A stretch of 64,000 nt of DNA from Uloborus plumipes. Its lineage: Eukaryota > Arthropoda > Arachnida > Araneae > Uloboridae. The stretch is taken from positions 1-64,000 of the forward strand of contig JAXGGA010005805.1 of assembly GCA_038373865.1 (NCBI GenBank). Reading direction: 5' to 3'. The notes beneath the pieces are model-generated. The model was not told where the DNA came from and did no database searches. It saw only the letters and a program-made list of their open reading frames with translations. A program made the position numbers and the translations under genes. Below are positions 46,501 to 58,500 of this stretch, in pieces (positions within the stretch are counted from its first letter, which is position 1; every line of letters starts with the position of its first letter).

Positions 46501-49500
46501 ACCTTTTGGAACCGGGCTGCTCATATGGAAATTTTTCTTTCGATCCAAGTAGTATGACAGTTGAACCACAGATTTCTTTTCCATTGAAAAGAGAAGGTAT
46601 AAACTGTCGTACCAAATGTATGAACCTTGAAAAAATCCCCCGGCTCCAAAGGGTTCGAGTGAAAATTTCAACCCCGTCCTCTAAACTAGACAAGACTTAT
46701 GGTACAACATGTGTACCGCCCGGTTCCTAAAGGTTAAGCTTTTTCCATTTACAGCTCTGAAAGAAATGAAACATTTTCTTTCCTTTTTGTTGCTTCCAAA
46801 GAAAACTCGTTTTGTTTCCACTCATTTTCAAGTCAAAAAATACAAGAAATAAATAAGTGCAATCTTGAAATGCGTGCATCGAAATTCCATCCCTATACTT
46901 CCTTCTCCCCTATTGGATTTATTCAGATGGAATCGCCCTAACGTTGCAGCTTGCCAGATTCCATATCTTCCATGGTCAAACAGTAAGAGTGAATATTGCT
47001 GAAAACAGACTTTCAATTTGTCAAATTTGGAACCGATTACATCACGTACAAGAACAATATACTTATATAATAGCTGTGCAAAAGTTCAAGCAATAGTGTT
47101 AGCCACTGAAAGAAAGATGAATACTACCTGTCAATCAATGCATCCACTTCAGTGTCACAGTTCTTACAAATAAAACCAAAGGAGTCCCCGGGCTGATAAG
47201 GTACAGCTTCTTCCTGAAAAATTAAATTACAAGCATAAAATTATACATTTCAGTCCCTGTTTTCCCCCCCTCTTTCACATGAAGGAAAATGTTTACAATA
47301 AAGCTTCATCGTAAAAATAGCAAACATGCTAAAATTTAATTTTAGAATGCTCTTTAAAAGTTTCAGATTTAATGACATCCTTTATCCTATTTTATCAATT
47401 ATTAGAGAAATTATGAGCCTCAAGATGATTAAATTGAGAAATTGGAGCTTAAAAAACCATCTGTCGATTGCCTCCTCAAAAACTGTTAACTAGACAGGGG
47501 TCAATCCAGGATCTTTTGCTGCAGTCCTGTTTTTTTGGAATTTTGTGATAGCTAGTTTGGATTTTTGTGAAAACCATTGTTACAAATTTTGTAAATAGCA
47601 CGTGATTTAATGTTTAATATTTCATTTTAAGTAGACGTGCTGCAGTTGAGCCTTTCATTTTAATTGGTAGTAAGAAAGAAAATGGCGTTGTTGTGAAGAG
47701 CGCTGTAGCTTAGCGATCTGGTTGTATTTGATTTAAATACATCGTTAGTGTTGAAGTTTACACTGTTCATGGGTATTAGATGAAGTATCTCAACAACTGT
47801 ACTTATATTCAATTGTAAATATTTGTAAATAAAACTGCTATTTTTCTACGAAGAGTATTGCTTGAAGAAAACAACCTGAAGTGGACCCAAAAATACAACA
47901 CTATTATGTAATTTTGTGAAAAAGTTCTCTTTAAATTGACCCCTACTAAAACACAGTCGAACCTCATTAAAATAAACTCAAAAGGGCTTTAAGAATAAAT
48001 TTGTCTTAAGCAGTTCATCTAATTGGAAATGAAATAAACAGCAAACAATAGGATGGGATTCACAAGTGTAGTTCATCTAAGCTCAAGTAATTCCTTTTAA
48101 GCAAGTACAAATTAACAAGGTTCGACCTTTAGGAGCCGGGCGGTACACATACCATACCGTAAATATTTTTTTTTTAGAGGATGGGATTGAGATTTTCACT
48201 CGAACGCTTTGGAGTCGGGGATTTTTTCAAGATTTCATACGTCTGGTACGACAGTTTATAACTTCTCTTTTCAATGGAAAAGAAATCTGTGGTTCAACTG
48301 TCGTACTACCTGGGTCGAAAGAAAAATTTCTAAAAAAAAAGCAAGGATTCCAAAAGGTTAAGCATTATTACAAATTTCCTCTCCTATATTTTTCTCATAA
48401 TAAGTCCATGATTTTAACTTTTAAAATTATTTCACCTTAAATATGTACCATACTGTTAATTGTAGGAAATGTTTTAAATCACTATACATATTTAAAAACC
48501 ATCGATTTTTGTGGTATTTGCTTAAATGCATGCAACAAGTTCAATGTCACAGAACATCTATGTTTCAAAACACTGACCTTTTTTTTAAAGGTTCCACCTT
48601 GAGTATTCATGTCCATTAGACTACCAATGCTGATGAGACCAGTCTCAATGCAGCCATTCAGTTATTTAATTGTTTAAAATGAATGAATTATATTGCTCCA
48701 ATATTCAGATATCACTTTGATGTTATATAAAAAGAGTAGAACATCAAAAAATTTGATTAAATGAAATTCCTTATATGTGCTATTTTGGATGTTTTCAAAA
48801 CTCTAAACAATTTGAAAATTTGAACAATCAATGGTCCCAGTTAGTTTGGATTTTTTTTATGTTCTGCAGTAGGGATGCACCCATAAGCAAATTGGCCGAT
48901 TACTATGAAAAGGATGAATGTTTTTCTACTACAAATTTTACCATCACTGTTTTTTTCTCTCTTAAACAAATCTAAGTTTAGAAATAGTCTGTAATTTATT
49001 TCCAAGAGAATTTTTTTTTTTCATTTTCCTTGTTTTCATAAAATAATTTCAATGTTTTATCAAATTTCTTAGAACCAACTTTCATATTATTGTCAATAAT
49101 ATAATTAACACATTGTTAGTTATGTTAATTGGACATAAAAATTCAAAAAAAAGGGGGAGGGGGAATCTGTGGTAAGCACTCCAATTTAGGAGTACTTTTA
49201 ATTCATATTTTTTAATACTTAGTAGCAATTTAATTCAATACTTTTATTCTTTGAAAATTAGAGGTTATCTAAAAGCACTGTTCTAAGGAGAAAACGATCG
49301 CCACATGAAAAATATTGCAACATTGTCTATGCATATTTATTTAAAGTAGGAGAAGTAATTAAAAAAAACTTTATATCAATTAAGAGAATTACTATTACTG
49401 TTAATAAAATTATTCACCATTGTTTCTTAGTGAAGGTATACTTTAAAGAATATTATTTGAAAAATATTTTTCGGCCGATTAATCGGGCCGATTTTACCGA

Positions 49501-52500
49501 TTATTAATAATTGGCAAAGTGGCAGATTATGATCGATCGGTACATCCCTACTCTGCAGTATATATATATGTCTAATAAATATGCAATGTTATAGTGTACC
49601 TGAAATTCAAATGTTAGTTCAAGAGTTCTTTTCACTTTTTCTCCAAATGTCAGCTTCCTTGCAGAGATAAGATCAGCTTTTAAAAGACCAGATGACGATG
49701 AAACCAGTAGACTTTCATTTGGAGCAAATTTGACTGGTTTTTCCTGCAAAACAAAGTCAAAGTTATGTTTAAGAAACATTTTACTATCATTTTCAAACAT
49801 ATTTATGGAATTATTTTCAGGCGTTGAATCAATACAGAGGATTAACCTTTTGGATCCGGGCTGTTTTTTGGAAATTTTTCTTTCGACCCAGGTGGTACAA
49901 CAGTTCAACAACATATTTCTTTTTTATTGAAAAGAGAAGGTATAAACTGTCATACCAGACGTATGAAACCTTGAAAAACATCCCCGGCTCCAAAGGGTTC
50001 GAGTTAAAATTTCAACCCTGTCCTCAAAAGAAAAAAGACTTATGGTACAACATGTGTACCGCCCGGTTCCTAAAGGTTACGAAAGGCATGCACAACTAAA
50101 CAGGCATATACAATTGCATGTACAATTAAACAACATCTCTATCTCTACTAATAATAAAGCTGAAGGTGGTTCTGTCTGTCCTTCTTTCTTTCTGTCTGTC
50201 TGTCTGTCTGTTACGCGCGTAGCGCCAAAACCGTTCGGTCGATTTTCATGCCACTTGGCACAAAATTAGTTTGTAGCATGTAGTTTTGCACCTCGAAGCG
50301 ATTTTTCGAAAATTCCATTTCGTTCTTTTTCTATTCGAATTCTTAGCGGAAATTCGATAAAATAGGGAAGAAATATTTCACACACATTTTCAAGTCTTAT
50401 GTCATTCGAAAGCTTGGAATGTTCTGCACAAAATGAAGTTTTTTTGAAGTTTCTACGATCATCAGGAGAGCTGTAACAATTGTTTTTAGAATCCCGAAAT
50501 TCAAGGCTTACCTTCAGTAAAGCAAGCCAAACAATTCTAAAATGGTTGAACTTTAGAATAAAATTTGTTTGAAAAGAGAGATAAAATGAATTATTTTATC
50601 AACGGAAATCAATTTTTCATGTTGTTACTATGGTTACGTGTTCATACTTATTTTTGTTTCTTTCTTTTTCCAGGGTTGCCAGCGTCTATCTTCGTAGGCT
50701 ACGGCCAGACGTAGTATTTTTGATTCTACGGTAGTATTTTTTCGGCCCAAATAAGGAGCGTAGTATGTTTCTGGCAACCCTGTTTCCAATACACTAATGA
50801 CTTAATTAAAAGATTTGGCGGATTTTTTTTTTTTTTTTCATTTTCATAGATTTCGCATTTCAGCAACATTGATTTTGGCAACGTTTGGAAACAGTAGTAT
50901 TTTGTAATATTTTTTTTAGAGGAGGCGTAGTTTTTTTTTGTTCCAATTCTCTGGCAACCCTGTCTTTTTCCCGGTGAAGCGGTGAAGATGCTTTGGGACC
51001 CTGCTTGGCGCGTTTTCAAAAAGTCAACTACGCCAAATAGCTAGGGTTACCACGCTTGGCGCGCCTATCGTTCATTTAGCGAGAAAAGGGTACCTAAAGC
51101 ACAGATTAACGAAATATCGTATCAATTGCGATATTGCATCGTTTTTTTAAAGTGTTTCATTTCGGAAAATGTATTGTTTTGTTTTTTAAGCTAGGAAAGA
51201 AAACTTTCTTCTTCTCTTAAACTTTGGTAAGATTTCTGTTGGTTCCTGTTATCAACAAAATTGTTCTTATTTTCTCTTTTGGCTTATTTTTGTCCATCTC
51301 CCTTGGGGTTGCATTCGAATGTTCCAAGGGGGTGTTTTACCCCATTTGTCGGGTAAATCAGTGTTTTCAATGCAAGGTGATATGAATTGGTTAACAAAAG
51401 TGATATGAATTGGCGCGACCACTTGGCGATATATCGCCAAGCTTTTGATCGCCAAGTATTTGACGCCAATTGGCGAAAAAATTTTTTTTTTTTTTTGATT
51501 TAGGTTCAATTTGGCGCTGTTGGCGATATTTTGCGAAAAATCCACTGAATGATGTTAAAATCGATGATATTTAGGAGATAAATCATTGTAAAACATTTTT
51601 TTGCATTGTTTCGTAGCAAACTAGGGATACAAATGTTTGAATTGTTATCTTGCTCACTCCAAGCACTATTTTAGCACTTAAGGCATCTACTAAGAAATTT
51701 ACACGTAAAATTAAGTAGTGTGGGGTCCATATCAGATCTTCATATCACTTTGAAGGAATTATAGTTGAATAAAACTAAAATAGAGCATTTTTCTGCTATA
51801 TCAATTATTTTACAAATGAACTTTTAATTTTATACCACGGGCAAAGCCGTGCGGGTACCGCTAGTATAGTATAAAATGAAGTCTCAAAAAGCACCTGTTT
51901 GCTTGAATGTGCAAAACTCAAGAACTACCAGGTCGATTTTGCTACAAATTTCAGTGTTTGTTCATTTTCGCTCCAGAAAGGTTTGGGCACCAGTTGTAAA
52001 AAAAAAAAAAAAATCGGTTCTTCTTTCATTTCAATTGAGGGTCATTTTCACATAAATCGCCAAATATTGGGGTTAAAAATTACTACCACATATGAATGTT
52101 ATTTGTCGTTGGAAAGGGAAAATTTTATTGTTCTCGATGCAGTTTGTTCCAATTCTCTATCTCAAGTACAGCGCGAGTTATTGGGGTTTTCGAAACTTAC
52201 TTTTTTCAAGGCTTTGCTCAATTTTAGGCACTAATTTCCTCAATGATTTCAAATTACATTCGAATTACGAGACTTTTTTTTTAAACCTTTGTAGCACGAG
52301 CACAGCCGTACGGGTACAACCAAGTTAGCTATTAAATTGAAATCAAATAGTCAAAAATATCCATTTTCAGAAATTGATTCAATTTCAATTTTAGCCTGCT
52401 TATATGACCGATATTAATAAATAGACCAAGAGAAAAAAGTTTTTAAATGCTAAACAGTTATTCAAAATAATAGCAGAGATGATGACAATGATTGGGATCT

Positions 52501-55500
52501 CTAAAATGCTGGATGTTTTTTTTTTTTACAAAAATTTAAGTAAGATAAAGGATGAGTAGTTTTTTGTTTTCCTTTTTTATTTAACTATCTAGCATTGTTA
52601 TCTCATCCATTTAACATGAGACTGCCTAACCACAGAATGGTGAAAATTTGGAATACACAAAATATAATCAGAGTTTTATATTGGAAACACAAGAAACATA
52701 CATTTAAAAATACCATTTTTAAACTAACATTAATACAAAAAGTGTGTAAGTACCATTTTCTCTTGCTGCCAATTTAATGATTATAACATATCCATATACA
52801 CTTTTATAACTCAAAGTAATCTCTTTGAATACTTTCAAGCACAAATACATAAATGTATAAGATAAAATGCACAAATAAATAAACATACATCATTTTTCTG
52901 ATTTCATTAGATATATGTTGTTATAGTAAACTGAACAAAATCAAGTTGGCATTGTTTGGCCTAACCCATTAATGCCTAGCGTCTCTTTTTACGGACGGCC
53001 CAAAAGTGTGTCTGAATTTACTAAAAATAAACATTTCAACCAGATAATTGTGTTCAATTATTACTTTGGTATTTTTTCCATTCATTATTAACAGATTGCA
53101 GCACATAACCATTGTAAAGTGTGTTCTGTAGCCGTTTTATTGTGATCTTTATCAAGAACTACATCGTTCACAATCTCAAGAACAAAAAGCAAAATTTTAA
53201 ATATTATTTCCAGCTTCCCAGTTTATGTTCATTGCTGCTTTTATTTCTTCTTATAAAATGTCTTTTTAAATATTATATCGTGGTCAGAAAAAAAAATTAG
53301 TAAAATTTATTTTATGTTCATAGAGTTAGGTTTAACTTTTATTTATGTCCTCATATCTCATTTATTTCTAACAAAACTAAGCATACATAAATTAAGCATA
53401 CATTTCTAAGAAAAAGTTGTGTTTTATTAAAGTTGATTTTTCAATAGGATATCAGTTTACGCACAAAGCAACTTTAACCATTCGTATTTAACAATGGTTT
53501 TATGCACTGCTGTTGAGGCATTTCATTATTTATTTCTAACAAACTAAGCATACATAAATTAAGCATACATTTCTAAGAAAAAGTTGTGTTTTATTAAAGT
53601 TGATTTTTCAATAGGATATCAGTTACGCCAAGCACTTTAACCATTGTATTACATGGTTTTTGCACTGCTGTTAGCCATTCTATTTGATGAAAGGAGAAAG
53701 TGAAGAAAAATGCTTATTTTTTAAATGAAATAATATTTTTTGTTTACATTTTACGGAAAATTCGGCGCATAAGTGAAACATTTATCTTTAGAGCGACGCA
53801 TAAACGATTCATACTATCATTATTTTGCTATGAAATGTGCTGGGATCATTTAAAATCGTCGTATGAGTGAAAAAAACGCATAAATTGGGCGGTGTATAAG
53901 TGAAAGTTCACTGTATGTTCATTGAATTAGGTTCACGCTTTTATTTATGTGTCCTCATATCTCATTTACTTCTAAACGTTTCCTAACAAAACTAGTCATA
54001 CATAAATTAAGCACACATTTCTAAGAAAAAGTTATGCTTCATTAACTTTGTCTTTTTAATTGAATAATGGTTTTTTACACACTAAGCAACTTTCATTGTT
54101 TGCATTTAACCATTGTTGCAAAAGCTAAGTGGGGAAAAAGTCCATATCGCTGTAACTACGACAACTATAAGGGAGAAAATGCTGAGAGGGGAAAAATAAT
54201 TTCGCTTTCACATGCCAGCTCTTGTTAGAGTAACCGCCACTAATAAAATCCCTGGATTATAAAATCAGCCGCTTTTTAAAATCAAATCTGTAGGAACCGA
54301 GTCCTTAAAATATAAAAACATGTTAAAACCATCCTCAACCATGTCAAACCTCTAATAAAATCATTCCCGCTGTTTTTTAAAATCAGTTTTTTGGAAAGCG
54401 TATGTTAAAATTTGAAACGACAGTCATAATTACGTTAAAAATTGCAACAGACATAATAAATTGCAAAATTATATAACACCAAGAAGTAAAAGAGTCTTGA
54501 AAGATGAAGAAATGCATATCAAATTTACACTCTTCAATGGTATATACGATGTCCATTAATCAAATATCTATACGGCAGTATTTTAAGACCCGTCAGCAAA
54601 TAAAAATGTAGATCTTATTTATTTTTCTGTATTTTGAAGCTTTTAAAATTATATAGAAATACAGTAATTTGTTAGTTTTTCAGATAAGTGATCTTTAAAA
54701 ACTTTTTCTTTAAGTGTAGATATGCCAGTTTATAAAATCAAACATCCAGAGGACAAATGTGATTTTAATAAGCAGCAGTCACTGTAGTTAGAGTACAGTA
54801 AAAGAGGGAGCACTTACCAAACCATCCTCAAATTCAACAATAATGCTCGGAGAAGGAAGCTTCGGAATCTGGACCTTCTCGGGATCAAAATCCTTTACAG
54901 CTGTACATAAAGTACAAGTAATTCTGCAGTCATCAGAACAGCTGTGAGGTATTTGGTGATTCAAAGACATACTTATAGATTTACACTGATCCATGATGTT
55001 CACAAAATCTTTAGATGCTGCAAAATTGGATTCAATTTTATAATTTAAATTCAACTGTCGATGCAAGGCAGGCCAAAGGTCTCGAATCCAAGGGTCTACA
55101 GCTGTTTCAATGCTGGAAGAAAAGAGTAGGTATTCAATTACAACTTAACACCGATTTTAATTATTATTATTATTTTTTTTTGCATCATTCTTTTATAATA
55201 AAAAGCAAATTATGTCAGAAAAATGTCTCGTTCTTGTACAAACAGTATGGTACTTAGCAAAAAAAAAAAAAAGTACGGTCCAGCCCGCCTATTGGAGTAT
55301 TGATTAAAATAATATTCTGCTTAATATAATACATTCTCAATGTACCAAACTGCTGTAATGCATTATTTTGATCCCGCTTATTATAATATTGTTTCGGGAC
55401 AAAATGGCTATTCCATTAAGCCGGCTCCATTACAAAATAAAAATATTGTTTAGATATTATTTGCAATAGAATAAAAAACATGTGTGTCATTCCGACGAAA

Positions 55501-58500
55501 ATGGTACAAATCAAGTCCGAGACTTTAGAATTTTTTGAAATCAATTTTAATAACTACCACCCATTAAGTGTATTTTTTAATGGTTCTCCATTTAATTTTG
55601 TGCCATCAAGTATCCATTGATTAGGTATAATCCATTTAGAAAGGACACAAAAAAATTATCTTTGTCAGAAGAAGGAGAAAAGCCCCAGCTTCTAATTGCT
55701 AGACTTTTAAATGTGATTTAAAATTAAACTGAAATGTAACAACAAAATAAAACACACTGCACTGCACAAAAGATGCTTCTGACACCATTTCTGCAGATTA
55801 TTACGCAAATGAAAAAAAAAATTCCCCAAAAAACACTATTATTTATCCATGCCCCTAGATTTTCCATGGTTCGAATTGTCCGCTCTGTTATATGCCTTTT
55901 GGAAATAAAATAAACAATTGAATTCAATCTGATATAGATTTTTAAAAATATAGGCAGTATAACTGCCGTGATTAGCTTGCTACATTGAATTACGTAGTGA
56001 ACAACCAGGGTGAAGTTAATTCTTTTCTTATGATAGCTAATTTGAACTGTTGGATGTCCACTCTGTTAAAGCTGATTTCATGATGAAAAAAATTGATTTT
56101 TTCTTGAAATTGCAGACAGACTCGCAGTTTTAGGCTGTTTATTCCACTTTATGCTTGCTCTGTGATTCTAACTTTTCTTTGTGATTATACAGATATTTTT
56201 AAAGGCTTATTTGTTTACTTTGTTATAAGTCCACTCTGTTGCACAAAGTGATCAAAATATTCGAAATCCAGTCATAAATGAGCCATGTACTAACCATTTA
56301 CACTTCATTATACACAAATAAATGGAAAGTCAAAAAAAAAATATGATTAGTTGGTGGAAATTATTTAAATTTATAATCTTAAGTAAACAGTTTCAGACAT
56401 GATTTGTACCATTTTCGTCGGAATGACCCATGTACAGAGAATGACAGACATTTACATGCATATAGTAAAATTTTAGATAAATTTTTCTTGTAAAACTGCA
56501 AAAAAAGAAAAAAAAAACGATTGCATTCAAAGTTTTTGTCGATGCATAAAATTTAGTAACTTATTTTAATGAAACTAATGAAAGAAATCTTGAAAAACAT
56601 AATTTTTTCGTTCACAAAATGAAAAATAGAAAGGCAGAGTCTGCAAGCACACTCCACCCATTGAACATAAAAAAAACCTCCTCAAACATTTATTCAAGCG
56701 TATTTCATACTTGGTACTTGACCTAAAAGTTTATCATTGTGAAAAAAATTCATTATTCTTAATGTTACAAAATTATACACTTAAATTTAGTATTCCACAT
56801 GATCACTGCAAAAATCTTTACTTTGAACTTAGACAGACAAGTTCTCAATTTACTAATCAATTCAATTCACTGCACTTATTAATTAATGCATTAAAATCTA
56901 TTTATCAACAGTGAGAGATTTGAAAAAAGTTTATAACTACAGAAAAAGAATATTTCAAAATTTGAATATACTGAATTGAAACAGCTTGCTCTCTTGCTTT
57001 TTCACACATCAAGTGAACAAGTAAAATAATCTAAATTATAGTTTAAAAAAACTAAAAAATACACTTTCAGAGTTAATTTTTAAAAGGTAAAAGTCACGTT
57101 CTTTACAAGTATAAAAGTAATATTTAGTACTACCATTAATACTAAAGGTTAAACTATAATTTATGATACTCTAACTGGTTTTCTTCTGATTTTCAAAACT
57201 ATTGAATATCCGCTAAGTTTACATGCACTTATAATACATCAACATGTAATATAGTTTAGCCTTTAGTATTAGTAATAGTATTAAATATATTACTTTAACT
57301 TTTGCAAAGAACACCAATTTTATCTTTTATTCAGAGTTACATACATACAAACAAACAAACCCCAATGTGAAACTAATAAAAGCGTATTAATAAGTACCCA
57401 AATGCGTCATCACCGTAACCAGTTGGATGGAAGGACTTAGCGGACAAAGCTTTCAACCTTTTTTCGAGGAGACGTCCAAAAAGGCAGAACTTTATGTAGT
57501 TTGAATCTCCAAGAGCTGCAGAGGAAAGTACAGTTGTTCACTATGCACATTTAGAGCACACACACACAAACAGAAAGCATAAAATGCATTTAACGAAGAA
57601 TAAATGGAATATAAACAATACATTCAAAACTTTAACTCAAGAATGCATTATGTGCAAACAGGGTTTGAAAAAAACTGGGTTTTTTCAAAAAGGCCCAGCC
57701 AGCCTGTGTTTTGATCAAAAACCCGGGTTTTTGATAAAAAACCTGGGCTTTTTCAGTTTCTCAAGAATTATTTTAATACTATTCTCTATTCAAACCGTGT
57801 ACACCTACTTTCACATTTCATAGAATCAGGAGAGCGCTGAAGAGAAGTCACTGTGACCTCCTAAAAAACTTGTTCCACAAAGTTGGAAAAATATTGTAAT
57901 TGAATTTTTTCAATTGAAATATTTTGAATTGATGCTGAATTAAATTTATACATTGAAATAATTATTTGTTTTTTTTTTATCTTTTAAGTATTAAAAAAAC
58001 AAAGTCAAATTCACATACAATTTTATTTTTAATACCTAATAAACTGTCAGGAAAGGATGATGACAATTTCTGGACCAGGTATTGACCAAGACTAAATATT
58101 GTAACAAACTAAATTAACCCTTTAAACGCCATGGCTTCTACCTTAGGACCCCTTAATAAGTGTTTTTTCTGCCTCTAAGTAAATAGTATTATTTTTTTGA
58201 AATTAACTTGAGTTCAATAATTAAGTTCCTAGTTTCATTGGTACTTTTTTCCAAAATTCTGGACGCTAAATTGACCCAGAGGAAATATCAAAAAGCGGAA
58301 TTTTACGTTGTGGCCGTTCAAAGGGTTAATATTATAACTAATCTGATCAATACCAATTTTTAGGGTTAGTTTTGATCAAAATATTCGTAATATTTAGTTT
58401 GTTTCTGAAACAAATGCCTTTAAAATGCAGTAAATTTTGAAAAAAAAAAAAAAAAAAACACTTTTCCGACACAGTGGTTTTTTCGGCTCGGCTCACTTTG

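Larger units (their letters stand above)
50142..51864 (+). mobile_element. Helitron-like element with nested MITEs
   Basis: Starts TCTCTACTAATAATAAAGCT after an A and ends CACGGGCAAAGCCGTG (hairpin), GCGGGTACCGCTAG, then T. These are the TC start, hairpin and CTRR end of Helitrons. It contains a (TCTG)n tract at 50197-50211, a hAT MITE and a CGCCAA-MITE fragment. No helicase gene. Confidence 0.72.

Noticed and set aside
47690..47765. A tRNA-like start (TGTAGCTTAGCGATCTGG)
   Set aside because: It resembles a tRNA A box, but no B box or cloverleaf pairing follows in the next 80 bp.
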